Shown: one piece after another, positions 1 through 11,751 of the stretch
How positions within the stretch are numbered: position 1 is the stretch's first letter
How the letters are laid out: every line of letters starts with the position of its first letter
Assembly: GCA_036897485.1 (NCBI GenBank)
Contig: JAYMTF010000216.1
Location: 1-44,646, forward strand
Direction of reading: 5' to 3'
DNA from: Pelargonium nanum
Lineage: Eukaryota; Streptophyta; Magnoliopsida; Geraniales; Geraniaceae
Length of the DNA stretch: 44,646 nucleotides
Notes under the pieces: model-generated
What the model was told of the DNA's origin: nothing
Seen by the model: the letters and a program-made list of their open reading frames with translations, nothing else
The model's database searches: none
Position numbers and translations under genes: made by a program

Positions 1-164
1 CCATGCACATGACTGATGTTTTGGCATATTCCGTCCAATTTAACTGACGGAAAGATGTTTGGTATAGTCCAGGGTATCCAAAAGTTACATTCAAAAGTTG
101 AGGGTATCCAGGGTTAAAAGAGGTATAGTTGATGGTAGGTACGTGTAATTTACCCTAGAAACTA
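1..164 (-). mobile_element. Terminal part of a Mutator-like (MULE) element in a PRL1 intron
   Basis: Read on the minus strand, the segment begins at about position 155 with GGGTAAATTACACG, the style of terminus seen on many plant non-autonomous MULEs. It continues leftwards with repetitive-looking sequence to the window edge. Bases 156-164 (TAGAAACTA) would be one copy of a 9-bp target duplication, but the other end is outside the window, so this cannot be tested. It lies wholly inside an intron. The family assignment is inference from the terminus only. Confidence 0.4.
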
Positions 165-357
165 TAACACAGTAACTGTATAGTTATAAATAAATAAAAA
201 TAGATGCCTATAAGCGATTCAGGGTGATTATGAATTCTTTTAGCAACCCAATCGCGAAGCTGGCGATTCTATCAACCATAGTAGTATTGTATTGGCTGGC
301 CTTCCGGTGGATTATTACTTTTCAGGCTCTTATTATGAGATCTTATTATTTTTTCAG

Positions 358-2553
358 GCCTTGCTGTCAGTAGTAAACATACATATATGTTCTCTGCTGG
401 TGATGACAAACAAGTCAAATGTTGGGACCTTGAACAGAATAAGGTTAGAACTTTTAATTTATTGGCTACTTAAAGTTGTCTCATGCAAGCTGTTCTTTCT
501 CCTGAAACACATAATTTCCTGTTCAGGTTATTCGGTCTTATCACGGTCATCTAAGTGGAGTATACTGCTTGGCACTTCATCCCACTATTGACATTTTACT
601 TACTGGTGGGCGTGATTCTGTTTGCCGGGTATGAATTATCAGGCATTGTATAACTAATTTCCTTCCATTTTATTATGAATGCTGTCCATAAAGTAGCTGA
701 GTGAATTCTTGTTCTAGTTGAATTTGGGATCAGAAAGATGACTTATCTTTGATGTGGCAACAATATTCAGGTATGGGATATTCGTAGCAAGATGCAAATT
801 CATGCTCTGTCTGGGCATGACAATACAGTCTGCTCAGTTTTTACCAGACCTACGGTATGCAGATGTTCTATTATGTATTAATTTTTCTTGTATTCATGCA
901 TGGTGTATTTTATTGTGTGCTTAAATTATTTTGGTTCAGATATGGATAATATCCAAAAATATTATCGGTTGGTTTGGCTAGTGTTAACAAGTTACAACTA
1001 TCCAAACCTGAATTTTAATTTGAGTAGTAACTGGGTATTGATGGATATCTGGTTGCTCAACCATTACTACACGTGCTTATTGTAGTTTCTGCAGTTTGTG
1101 AATATAAATTTTGTGAGTTTCGCTCTCCTTTTATATACCTATTTCTCCTTAGCGGTTAATCAAGTTTTCATTCATTTGTTTCTAGGATCCACAAGTTGTA
1201 ACTGGCTCACATGACACCACCATTAAGTTCTGGGACCTTAGATATGGTAATTTCTATATTTGTAATTAGTTTTTTCCTTACCATTTTATGTTATTTTATT
1301 TTGTCGTCTACAACATTGCCTTTTGTCTTCTAGGGAAAACAATGTCAACGCTCACACACCATAAGAAATCTGTTCGTGCAATGGCGCAGCATCCTAAAGA
1401 GTATTTACTTGTTCATTTAAGCTCTCAATAATGTTGCTTTAGTAAATTTTGATGCGAGTTTTTTTTTTGTCTAACTGTTTTTTTTTATCATTATATGCCA
1501 GGAATTGTTTTGCGTCTGCTTCAGCTGACAACATTAAGAAATTTAGCCTTCCTAAAGGAGAGTTTTTGCACAATATGCTGTAAGTTTTAAAACCTTTTTT
1601 TCTAAATATATTTATCTTTGATCTTCATCTTCTCTAGACCCTATTAAATATGTTAAATACGCATGTGCATGCCCCCACTCCCCTTGGGATATGAATGTGA
1701 TTTTTATATGAGAATAATCCTGGACATTCTTGCTTAAATTCGGAAACTGTCATGGACACAAACACCAGATTTGTCATTAAAAAAATGTGACTCGTCTCGA
1801 CACGTTAATAAATGATATGAAATCCAAATAGCACTCCTGTAGGATGTTGCGTGAACGGGTCTGTGTCTGACATGTGAATCATGTTGTATTATTCAGTGAA
1901 TTGCTTCTTCGTACCCTGAAATTACGTGTCATTCCAAAGCCTTTCCCTGTATATTGTTCTGATATTTATACGGATTATCAGTATGCTTATCATTCTAGGT
2001 CTAATAATATGACATCCAATGGTTTTGGTTTTTGTGGGCAGCTCTCAGCAGAAGACAATAATTAATGCAATGGCAGTCAATGAGGAGGGGGTGTTGGCTA
2101 CTGGAGGTGTGATTTTAAAAATAAAAAAAAAACAAAATTTTGTTATTTAAGGTGTCTGGAGTTGTGTATGTTTTTTTTATTATTGAATTCATTATTCATT
2201 GCTTATTGATTTAGGTGACAATGGGAGTTTGTGGTTCTGGGATTGGAAGAGTGGTCACAGCTTCCAGCAAGCCCAAACTATTGTACAGCCAGGTATGTAT
2301 CTGAATTTTAAGTTTTGCTCGGCAAGTGAGTTTATTGTATACAAGAAAGGTTGACAGTGGTGGATGCTATCTTGTTACAGGGTCGTTGGATAGTGAAGCT
2401 GGTATATACGCTATCTCCTATGATCTGACTGGTTCAAGGCTTGTGACTTGTGAGGCTGACAAAACAATCAAAATGTGGAAAGAAGACGAGAATGCCACCC
2501 CAGAAACTCATCCTCTCAACTACAAGCCACCTAAAGATATTCGTCGGTTTTAG
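358..2553 (+). CDS. PRL1: PRL1 WD40-repeat protein, C-terminal exons (5' part outside window)
   Basis: This is the 3' part of a pleiotropic regulatory locus 1-type protein. Exons are 358-443, 527-628, 771-854, 1186-1246, 1334-1400, 1502-1579, 2042-2106, 2215-2292 and 2381-2553. All borders are GT-AG and the frame stays open to a TAG stop. The first exon begins in phase 1, so the N-terminus and the first WD repeats lie upstream of the window. The translation shows successive WD40 blades ([59 protein letters not shown]) and the conserved end [11 protein letters not shown]. In Arabidopsis PRL1 is a nuclear protein of the MOS4/NineTeen splicing complex and a substrate receptor for CUL4-DDB1, acting in sugar, hormone and immune signalling. 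That role is taken from the family. The gene reads towards the E1 gene on the same strand. The paralogue PRL2 is the alternative name. Confidence 0.95.
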
Positions 2554-3444
2554 TTAGTCATGACCCTTCCATCTCGTTGTTTGCGCTGGTATGTATTGTT
2601 CCAGTTTTCTCAATATTTTGGCCAAGTTGTTAGTTACTGGTGTCAGCTCCAGCGGAATCATACAGGCAGGCCACTTGGCTGTTGTTTGGAAATCCAATTG
2701 TTCCTCTTCTGGAATTTGATGTAAAATGGTAAATCCGATCAAACATGTGGAATATAGGTATCTGGAGAAATGGTGTAACAGTTTGAGATTCGGTTGTCTT
2801 GTATTGAAAGGACTTTTCTTTTTTGAGCTGTAACATTCTCTCTTCCAAATTCCAATTGTGCTACATATTTAATAATTAATTGTTGAATCATCACATTACG
2901 TCATTTGCAGTGACTCATGTTCATGTCTTGGTGGCTTCCTCTGTGCTTTAAGCAATAGAGCTTTACTGATTCATGTTCCTGTGAACAAAAAAGGCATTGT
3001 AGTGCTAATAAGTAGGTATACTTAACAATCTAACTAACATTATCATAATGAACCAATGGTTTTATGCTCAACTGCATTTGGACACACATTCACTGATACT
3101 TCTATTTTATATTATGTTTGCTTGCATTCATTTCTGTTTGTTATATTCCTTTTCTTTGTGGGGTAGGGGAGGCTTATCTCTTATGTGGTCCCACTCAAAA
3201 AGAAATAGACAGAAACATCAGAGAACCAATTCTTACTGAATGAAGGGTAGATAAATTCCAATTACTATTTATGGAAAACTTGAATTTGCACTCATCTCCT
3301 AGTGCTCCACAACTAATTATGCATATACTTTAGAAGAAAAAAAAAAAGAGGGGGAGGGAGAAAGATTACCTAGAACTGATTATTTGGATGGTCGTTTTTC
3401 TTTTCTTTTTTTGGATGAAAATTTCTTCATCTAATTGACAACAT

Positions 3445-3529
3445 GTTGAGTTTGACGAATCTAACCTGAATTTTTAAAATGCATGTGGTTGAGTTTGACA
3501 AATCTAACCTGAATTTCTAAATGCATATT
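3445..3529. repeat. 43-bp imperfect tandem duplication
   Basis: Two adjacent units start at 3445 and 3488, each beginning GTTGAGTTTGAC and continuing AATCTAACCTGAATTT. They differ by a few substitutions and one indel. Local duplication is the simplest explanation. Confidence 0.85.
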
Positions 3530-3707
3530 GAATTTTAGATATTACCGAGCTCATATTTCTATCTTTAAGATTATCTTCACTTCATTTGTTTCTTCTTTTT
3601 TTGAATCTTATGTGTCATGTATACTAGGTACAAGTTGGTTTGAAAATTATTTTTCATTACAAACTAGAGAGACTAATACTCCAAATTATGAGATGTTATT
3701 AATATGT

Positions 3708-3891
3708 TATTTATGGTGAGAAAAAAGACTCTCAGCCAATAAATCATGGCCAATTAGGTGATGCTACGTCAGCTATTTACACTCACCCGCCCCAATGAAT
3801 CCGCGCCCCGTCCGGATCCGTTTTTTTTGTCTCTTGGATGAGACTCTCAGCCAATTAATATTGGTTGAGATTCCTAATACTCTATTTATGG
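3708..3891. mobile_element. MITE-like element with 9-bp target-site duplication
   Basis: The element spans 3717-3882 and is flanked by perfect 9-bp direct repeats TATTTATGG at 3708-3716 and 3883-3891. The left end (GAG...GACTCTCAGCCAATA) and the reverse complement of the right end (GAG...GAATCTCAACCAATA) form an imperfect terminal inverted repeat. A second copy of the same motif makes a subterminal hairpin at about 3842-3873. There is no coding capacity. A 9-bp duplication with GAG termini fits a Mutator-type MITE. Related sequence occurs in inverse orientation at about 11145-11310. Confidence 0.65.
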
Positions 3892-4578
3892 AAGGAAAAT
3901 ACTCAATTTAAGGTAGAATCTGATAGAGAGAGTAAAAATAACATAAAATAGAGGAGATTGTGTGTAAAAAAATAAAATAAAGGAGATTGAAATGAATAAT
4001 TTCAATATTTCATACCCTGAAAAAAAAGAAGAAAAATAAAACGCAGCCTGCCTGCAGCGACGACTGGCAGTCAAAATCGACGGCTCGTCGGGATATAGTT
4101 GACTCTAAACGTAGTCGTTTTTACACAGTTCACAGTTGACAAACAACATTGGCCTGTACGCTCCAGGATCAATCACGGACCATTCATTTTCATTCCCATG
4201 GGAGATGAGATCTGGGCCCTCCACCTAACCCCAGCTCGAAATCGAATTATCCGTGTCCGTGTCCTCTTCTCTCTCTCTATATCACAGTCCAGATCAGATC
4301 ATATCAGACCCGACCAGAGAAAATGGTACGGTGACTGACCGGCCTCTCTTTCTTTCTTTCTCTCTCAACTAGCACCTGTCTCTTCCACAAAACATAAAAT
4401 GCAAATCCATAAATACCCCTGCCATTTCCCCAAATTTCGACCTTACTGAATCACCAAAATTGCTCCCCAAGCAACCCTCAGAACCCTACAAAACCTAACC
4501 AAACGCCCCATTTCCCTTCCTCTCCCACCGTCTTTTCGCTCTCAGATTCCATCTCTCTCCTCGCTACTGTCCCGATCG

Positions 4579-4760
4579 GTACGTTTCTTGATTGATCTGT
4601 TTCGAATCATGTTCGAATTAGGGTTAGGGTTTGGATTTTTTGTTGTTACCGCACCGATCCTCCTTTCCCTTGCGTTTCACTGTACTTCTCTCGATCTTAA
4701 CAATTTCTTGAATGTCTTGCTGGTTTTGATTGTGTCTATGGGGTTTTCTCGCGTTTTCAG
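4579..4760 (+). other. 5' UTR intron of the E1 gene with telo-box-like motif
   Basis: A donor GTACG at 4579 and a pyrimidine-rich acceptor TTTTCAG ending at 4760 define a 182-bp intron 16 bases before the chosen E1 start codon. The intron holds TTAGGGTTAGGGTTTGG at 4618-4634, a telo-box-like motif. Telo-boxes are common in the leaders and promoters of plant housekeeping genes. Without splicing, an in-frame upstream extension would read as a hydrophobic stretch that E1 proteins lack, which supports the intron. Confidence 0.75.
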
Positions 4761-4776
4761 CAGTTTACTGCACTAT

Positions 4777-7700
4777 ATGCTTCCTAGAAAGAGAGAGGGC
4801 GAAGCTGTGGTTTTACAAGAAGAAGACACTAGCAGTCTCAACAACATCGAATCATCGTCCTTTACCAAGAAGCATCGGACCGGGTGTTGCATCGCCTCGC
4901 CCACTGTAACCGAATCGACCTCCAACAACAAGAGCAGTACCAGTAGCAGCGGCGGTCCAGTCACCGACAACAGCAACAGACCTAGTAGCAGTAGAGCGAT
5001 CGAGCCGTCCATCATGGCTTTGGGCGATGCGAATCCACCTGATATTGATGAGGATCTTCACAGTAGGCAGCTCGCTGTCTATGGACGTGAGACAATGCGG
5101 CGTCTCTTTGCCTCAAACATTCTCGTCTCGGGGATGCAGGGTCTTGGTGCTGAGATCGGTATGAATTTGGAATATCTATGATTTTTATTTTCTTTATGTT
5201 CTTACTATTCTCTAGTAAATATGGGTTTGATTCTTATTTTTGACTATTCTTTAGTGAGTAGTGGGTTATTTGGATACCGATTCTAGTAAGAGAATACTTA
5301 TTTAGTAATTTTACTTCTCTACTTAGCTGTTATTGGCTTGGTTATATCTACATTCATATCTCTCTGGTGTTGCCTTTTTTAAATTCTTTTTATCCTTCGC
5401 TTTGATACCTAGATTCTTGGTATTCGGTAGTTTTTGTAATTGATTTTTTACTTCTTGTAGCAAAGAATCTTGTTCTTGCTGGTGTTAAGTCAGTGACAGT
5501 CCATGATGAAGGAAACGTGGAGTTGTGGGATTTGTCCAGCAATTTTATTTTTTCAGAGAATGATGTGGGTAAGAACAGGGCGCTTGCTTCTGTTCAAAAG
5601 TTGCAAGAGCTCAACAATGCTGTGGTTATTTCTAGTTTAACCACAAAATTGACGAAAGAAGACCTTTCCAATTTCCAGGTACATCTATTTTAAAGCCCTT
5701 TTTTCACTGGGTTATTCACTTTGGATATTTTCTTCTGTTTGAGTTGGCATGTTTGGAAACCTGATGAAGAGCGACATTATGTGTTGTGTTGACAAGGGTG
5801 AACCATGAACATTATAACTGGTTAACAAACTTCAGAATGTTATTCAATCCTGCTTTATTTATGATGTATTCTTCTCTGTAGTTGTAAAATCAAGAATTAA
5901 CCAAGATATCGTTTATCTTGGTAAATTCTTTTCAAATCAATCTTTTATATACCTGTATGAGTTTCATGTCCTACTCTTTCATGGTGATGTCTAATGTTAA
6001 TAGATGGTTACAATTCATATGTTCTGCTAAGTTTTACCAATCATTGTCCAGTATTGCATTTTTTGTTTCTAACCTTCTCTAATCATTTCTTGAGGCTTTT
6101 GAGTTCCTTGCCTTGGTATTGCAACATGTGGTTGAATGATTGTGGTTTCATTAATTATTGTTCCTCAAGGGTTTGTTCCTAGGAGAAACATGTAATTTTG
6201 TGATATATAGAAGTTGGTATTCTATTGTGCTTCCTAATTCTCTTTCTTCCATTGAGGAGGAAAAGTTGCTTTACCTTTGATGGTGAGGTATGTATGATTG
6301 TATTAGTCTTCTATTTAGTGTAATGTGGTTGGGACTTCTAAACCTAATGAAGTTAGGAGGTGTGTCCTTAAAATTAATTTAGAAATTCTATCTAAGATTT
6401 TATGCAACACAAATTGTGTTGGGAAACACATGTGTCAATGATTTACTTTGAATGGTTTTACTCTTGAAATTGAATTCTACTATGGCTTCAGGAGTTTTTG
6501 TGGTAAGGATATGTCTATTCAAACTAAACATGTAACAGGGAATGAAGGAAAATTGTACAGTAGCCTAGGTTAGATATTCTTGTAGTTGCAATGGAATCAT
6601 GCAGACCACAGCTTTTGGATCTTAGGGTATAGCCATTTTGTGTAATCTTATCTGGTTCCGGGTTTTTCTTCAACTCTTTATTTTTTAATTTCTTATTAAA
6701 CAAGTGTTTCTTGTCACATGTGTATATCAATATTTCTTATCCTTCTGTTTGTATTTTGCTGGTGCAGGCAGTTGTGTTCACCGATATCAGTTTCAAGAAA
6801 GCCATTGAATTCAATGATTACTGCCATAGTCATCAGCCATCAATTGCTTTCATCAAGGCTGAAGTTAGAGGTCTCTTTGGTTCTGTGTTTTGTGACTTCG
6901 GACCTGAGTTCACAGTTCTTGATGTTGATGGTGAGGAGCCTCACACAGGTATAATTGCTTCAATCAGCAATGACAATCCAGCTCTAGTGTCATGTGTTGA
7001 TGATGAAAGGCTTGAGTTTCAAGATGGAGATCTTGTCGTGTTCTCTGAAGTTCACGGAATGACAGAATTGAATGATGGAAAACCAAGGAAAATTAAAAGT
7101 GCAAGGCCCTATTCGTTCTCTCTTGAGGAGGATACCACCAATTATGGTGCTTATGAAAAGGGTGGCATTGTCACTCAGGTGAAACAGCCTAAGGTTTTGA
7201 ACTTTAAACCATTGAGAGAAGCACTGAGTGATCCTGGTGATTTTCTTCTAAGTGACTTTTCTAAGTTTGATCGCCCACCTCTTCTACATTTGGCTTTTCA
7301 AGCACTGGATAAGTTTGTTTCTGATCTGTCACGGTTCCCCGTGGCTGGTTCGGAAGAGGATGCTCAAAAGCTCATATCTTTTGCTAGTAGCATCAATGAA
7401 GGATTGGGAGATGGAAAACTAGAAGATATTAACCCAAAACTTCTCTCTCAATTTGCGTCTGGTGCGAAGGCAGTGCTGAATCCTATGGCTGCCATGTTTG
7501 GTGGCATTGTGGGACAAGAAGTCGTGAAAGCCTGCTCTGGAAAGTTCCACCCTCTATATCAGGTAAGTTATTTGCTCCTTATTTATACAAGAAATTATAG
7601 TATTGGCCACTTGCTGCCTTGATTTGAATTGTTGATCACTCCTCACAAGAATTAGGATGGCCTTCTTGAGTTGATACGTCTTACATAGTTACATGGTTCT

Positions 7701-10643
7701 CTTTCAACAACCCTTTTTATTTGGAACCAGTGGATGGTCAGTCTCCTATTCACTTGTGAATAACTATTCCCTCCTGTAGTTACCAGGGCTCTCTTTAGGC
7801 GTGAATACTTTTATCTTTGATGTGCTTTCTTTTATCCTTTATTTTTGGGCATACTGTAGCATTTTCACATGAATTTAGGTATTTGTGGTCAGAGAATTTA
7901 GCTAGGATTAAAAGCTAAGTTCAAGTTTCAGCATTTTAGACCCTGTCTGAACTCTTCAAATAAAAAAAGTGAGAAGGAAATAGGGATAGAAAGAAGCCCT
8001 GCACATACCTCTCTTGGGACTGGATTGTGTTAGCTTCAGCTATAATAGATACGATTGTGCTGATACCTAGGTTGCATTTGGATTCGAATTCAGAGTTCCA
8101 AGGATATTGAGGAAGAAAGAGTGAGGCTCCTAATTAAAATCCTTTACAGTGATGAGTTTGGAATAATTACATCTCCATAATTGTGTAATTGACTTAGTTT
8201 AACATTTTTGGAACTGCCTATATATTTTATTTATAAATGTGAACCCAAAGGTGTATTTCCCTTGATTTCTAATGTTACATTCCAAATGCAATCCTATTAG
8301 ATTTGATTGTGCAGTATTGTTACCTAATCTTGTTTCTCTTGTTTGTACAGTTTTTTTACTTTGACTCAGTGGAGTCCCTCCCTGCAGAGCCACTAGATCC
8401 CAGCGAATTTAGGCCATTGAATAGTCGTTACGATGCCCAGATTTCAGTATTTGGTGCTACACTACAGAAAAAACTGGAGGATGCTGTAGTCTTTATTGTT
8501 GGATCTGGCGCATTGGGTTGTGAGTTCTTAAAGAATGTAGCTCTGATGGGTGTTTCATGTGGTAGTCAAGGGAAACTAACAGTTACGGATGATGATGTAA
8601 TTGAAAAGAGTAACCTTAGTAGGCAATTTCTGTTCCGTGATTGGAACATTGGGCAGGCAAAATCCACAGTTGCTGCCTCTGCTGCCGCAGCTATAAATCC
8701 TCGCCTCAAAATTGAAGCTTTGCAAAACCGTGTGGGTCCTGAAACTGAGAATGTGTTTAATGATACCTTCTGGGAGAATTTAAGTGTAGTTATTAACGCT
8801 CTAGACAATGTGAATGCTCGGCTGTATGTTGATCAGAGGTGCTTATATTTCCAGAAGCCACTTCTTGAGTCAGGAACTCTAGGTGCCAAATGCAATACTC
8901 AGATGGTCATTCCTCACCTGACGGAAAATTATGGTGCCTCGAGAGACCCACCGGAGAAACAAGCTCCCATGTGTACTGTACATTCATTCCCACACAATAT
9001 TGATCATTGTTTGACATGGGCTCGTTCAGAGTTTGAGGGTTTGCTTGAGAAAACTCCAGCTGAAGTGAATGCCTATCTATCTAACCCGAGTGAATATACT
9101 TCTGGAATGGTGACTGCTGGTGATGCTCAGGCCAGGGATAACTTGGAACGTGTTCTTGAGTGCCTGGATAAAGAAAGATGTGATACATTCCAGGACTGCA
9201 TTACTTGGGCACGTCTAAAGTAATTCTCTTGATATTTGGTCCCATGTTTATTTCTATTTGTACAATGCAGAAATTTAATGTGTTGTGTCAATGTTTTTTT
9301 TTTCCTAATTGGCTTCTTGTGTATTCAGGTTTGAAGATTATTATGCTAACCGTGTGAAGCAGTTGGTTTTCACATTTCCTGAAGATGCTGCAACCAGTAC
9401 AGGAGCTCCATTCTGGTCAGCTCCTAAGCGGTTTCCTCGTCCTCTGGAGTTTTCGGCTGCTGATCCCAGTCACCTCCAATTTATCTTGGCAGCATCCATC
9501 CTACGGGCAGAGACATTTGGCCTCCCCGTTCCTGACTGGGTCAAGAGCCCTAAAAAGTTTGCTGAAGCTGTTGATAGTGTCATGGTTCCAGAGTTTCAGC
9601 CAAAGCAAGGTGTAAAGATTGAGACAGATGAAAAGGCTACTAATCTTTCATCTGCATCTATAGATGATGCGGCAGTCATCAATGATCTAATTGTCAAGCT
9701 AGAGCAGTGCCGGAATAGTTTGTCACCAGGGTTCAAAATGAAGCCAATCCAGTTTGAGAAGGTTTGTCCCACTTCAACTTTGTTTCAAGATTAACATCGC
9801 ATGAATCTATTTGGCTGTGCTCATCATTTTGTAGTCTGTTGATCCGGTAGTTAACCTGTTACTATGCATTGGTTGATAGTTACGAAATTGCAGCCTTAAA
9901 ATGTTGCATGTTATGATCATGTCCTTTTCATACACGTTACAGTAGCTCAAGTCTTACAAATTACCTGCTCAACAATAACCTTAAGATATCTGTATGGTGT
10001 TTAATCATACCTTTTTTCATTTCCTAACTTTTGTTTATATGTAAAGGATGATGATACAAACTACCATATGGACATGATTGCCGGGCTTGCCAATATGAGG
10101 GCTAGGAATTACAGCATTCCCGAAGTTGACAAGCTGAAAGCCAAGTTTATTGCTGGAAGAATCATCCCCGCTATTGCAACTTCCACAGCAATGGCCACAG
10201 GTCTTGTGTGCCTAGAGCTTTACAAGGTTTTGGATGGTGGGCACAAACTTGAAGACTATCGTAACACATTTGCCAACCTTGCATTGCCTTTATTTTCCAT
10301 GGCTGAGCCTGTCCCACCTAAGGTGATTAAACACAACGACATGAGCTGGACTGTATGGGACAGGTGGATTATCAAGGACAATCCTACCCTGAGGGAACTT
10401 CTCCAATGGCTCAAGAATAAGGGGCTCAATGCCTACAGCATTTCATGTGGTAGTTGCCTGCTCTACAACAGCATGTTCCAGCGGCACAAAGATCGAATGG
10501 ACAAGAAGATGGTGGATCTGGCTCAGGAAGTGGCCAAGGTAGAACTCCCTCCTTACCGCCGCCACTTTGATGTTGTCATTGCATGTGAGGATGACGATGA
10601 CAATGATATCGATATCCCTCAGGTTTCCATTTACTTCCGTTAG
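4777..10643 (+). CDS. UBA1: Ubiquitin-activating enzyme E1
   Basis: This enzyme adenylates the ubiquitin C-terminus, takes it as a thioester and passes it to E2 enzymes in cytosol and nucleus. Exons are 4777-5158, 5461-5678, 6768-7562, 8351-9219, 9329-9761 and 10047-10643, totalling 1,097 aa (Arabidopsis UBA1 is about 1,080). The start MLPRKREGE matches plant E1s. A Ser/Thr-rich variable N-terminus is followed by [20 protein letters not shown] of the inactive adenylation half. The active adenylation half has the nucleotide motif GSGALG (residues 516-521) and [20 protein letters not shown]. The catalytic cysteine is in [12 protein letters not shown] (Cys673, codon 8972-8974). The C-terminal ubiquitin-fold domain ends in [10 protein letters not shown]. 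All expected catalytic motifs are intact. The gene converges on the Ubl-LRR gene. Plants often have two E1 paralogues, so UBA1 versus UBA2 is not decided. Confidence 0.98.
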
Positions 10644-10973
10644 AATGCTTTATCTTCCTCCAATCCGCCTAGTTTGCCGGACTGAGTTTAGGATTCGCAC
10701 TCATCAGTTCCTGTGTTTAATTGATGATGAGCATACAGAATGAATATTTTTCAGTACATTTCACAATATAAATTGAAAGTTACTTTGATTCGGTATGTCA
10801 TGTAATTTCCTATTTGCATACTTTCTCTGTTTCTCGTGTCGTTTTGATGCGCTTTTAAATAATATGCTGCAACATTTATCTTTGATTAGCTCGTAATTTT
10901 TGCAGGGTATGTTCTTAAAAAATACTTGCCTGCTCAATTGTTTATTGGCATAATTGTTGGTTGGCAAAATTTT

Positions 10974-11041
10974 CAGTTATGTTAATATTTTTTTGATAAG
11001 CCAGTTATGTTAATATTTGTTTGATAAGCCAGTTATGTTAC
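10974..11041. repeat. 28-bp tandem repeat, about 2.4 copies
   Basis: CAGTTATGTTAATATTT followed by TTTGATAAGC recurs at 10974, 11002 and 11030. The first two units are nearly identical; the third is cut off after CAGTTATGTTA. Confidence 0.85.
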
Positions 11042-11144
11042 TAGTAACTTGATTCCAAGTGATGTCTGATTTCTTTGTTAGATTAAGTTATTAATCACAT
11101 AGTTAATTTCATTTATGCATAAGATGTGCCTTTAGTTGTTAGTT

Positions 11145-11310
11145 TGAGAGCGAGGAGTCTTAGTTAAAGAGTTATTGGCTAAGACTCGGCTAAGAAACAA
11201 CAAATGAATTGAGGCGGGCACTCTTTGCCCACAATTTCATTAGATGGGTGTGAGTGTTAAATCATGAAGTAGCGTCATTTCATTGGTTTGACTAAGTCTC
11301 GGCCTTTTTA
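11145..11310. mobile_element. MITE-like segment related to the element at 3717-3882
   Basis: The segment has a perfect 9-bp inverted repeat GAGTCTTAG (11155-11163) / CTAAGACTC (11179-11187) with a 15-base loop. Further right it has GTGAGTGTTAAAT and GAAGTAGCGTCA, then a terminal motif GACTAAGTCTCGG. The 3717-3882 element, read in reverse, shows the same order: a GACTCTCAGCC-type hairpin, GTGAGTGTAAAT, GACGTAGCATCA, then GGCTGAGAGTC. I infer one family. The ends here are blurred by a later tandem duplication and I found no target-site duplication. Confidence 0.5.
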
Positions 11311-11588
11311 ACTCTTTAATTGATATATAAATATATATTTTTTTTAACCAAACCCCCACCCCACCCGACGAAATGGGATTCGAACCCACGACCTCCTACG
11401 TGGAGATGTGTGTCTTGACCATTGCGCCACCCCCTAGGGGGCCTTTAATTGATATTCATTTAGCAAATATGTGAAGATCTCAAATGCAAATGGCTATGAA
11501 GTAGCATTATTTTATTGGTTTGGTTGAGTCGCAACTCTTTTAACTCTAACCGACTAAGATTCTAGCAAAGATGTGAAGACCTTAAACT
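11263..11588. repeat. Diverged ~95-bp tandem duplication, interrupted by a SINE
   Basis: Unit 1 runs from about 11263 to 11486 (about 95 bp once the SINE and one target copy are removed). Unit 2 runs from about 11495 to 11588. Both read TGAAGTAGC, then ATTGGTTTG, GAGTC-like sequence, TTTTTAACTCT, AGCAAA-ATGTGAAGA and CT-AAA in the same order. The SINE sits only in unit 1, so the duplication is older than the insertion. Confidence 0.65.
11314..11455 (-). mobile_element. tRNA-derived SINE with 13-bp target-site duplication
   Basis: The element spans 11327-11442 on the minus strand. It is flanked by perfect direct repeats CTTTAATTGATAT at 11314-11326 and 11443-11455. An RNA polymerase III A box TGGCGCAATGG lies at 11419-11429, and a perfect B box GGTTCGAATCC at 11376-11386, about 33 bases apart as in tRNAs. 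The 3' end is GGTTAAAAAAAATA followed by an AT-rich tail. The sequence does not fold into a complete tRNA, so it is not a tRNA gene. The family is not identified. Confidence 0.85.
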
Positions 11589-11751
11589 GAATTTATAAAA
11601 TGATATCTGAATACATCCTATAATCTCCTCCTTATCAATCCTAGTTACAACTCAAGTACAATGAACATATTTTGTGTGCATTATCCACACATGCAAATTT
11701 AAGACTATTTTTTGCACATCTTTTTGTTGTAATACCAAATATAGAGGATCA

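Larger units (their letters stand above)
2554..4440. other. Gene-free stretch: PRL1 3' UTR, 43-bp tandem repeat, MITE
   Basis: The stretch starts with the presumed PRL1 3' UTR to about 2,870 and is otherwise AT-rich. I see no coding region with codon structure or a recognisable family. It holds an imperfect 43-bp tandem duplication at 3445-3529 and a MITE-like element at 3717-3882. The last few hundred bases are CT-rich and lead into the E1 promoter and 5' UTR. Confidence 0.6.
10644..11751. other. Convergent intergenic region between E1 and Ubl-LRR genes, rich in repeats
   Basis: Both neighbouring genes end here. There is no coding sequence. From left to right it holds the presumed E1 3' UTR, a 28-bp tandem repeat (10974-11041), a MITE-like segment (about 11145-11310), a SINE (11327-11442) and an older tandem duplication (11263-11588) that the SINE interrupts. 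Confidence 0.7.

Noticed and set aside
4588..4776. Hydrophobic N-terminal extension of the E1 enzyme
   Set aside because: It begins with TTG and runs through a typical 5' UTR intron. E1 proteins start near MLPRKR-like sequence.
11376..11430. A possible tRNA gene on the minus strand (A and B boxes present)
   Set aside because: No acceptor stem pairs across the ends, and the sequence is flanked by target duplications with an A-rich tail. It is a SINE.
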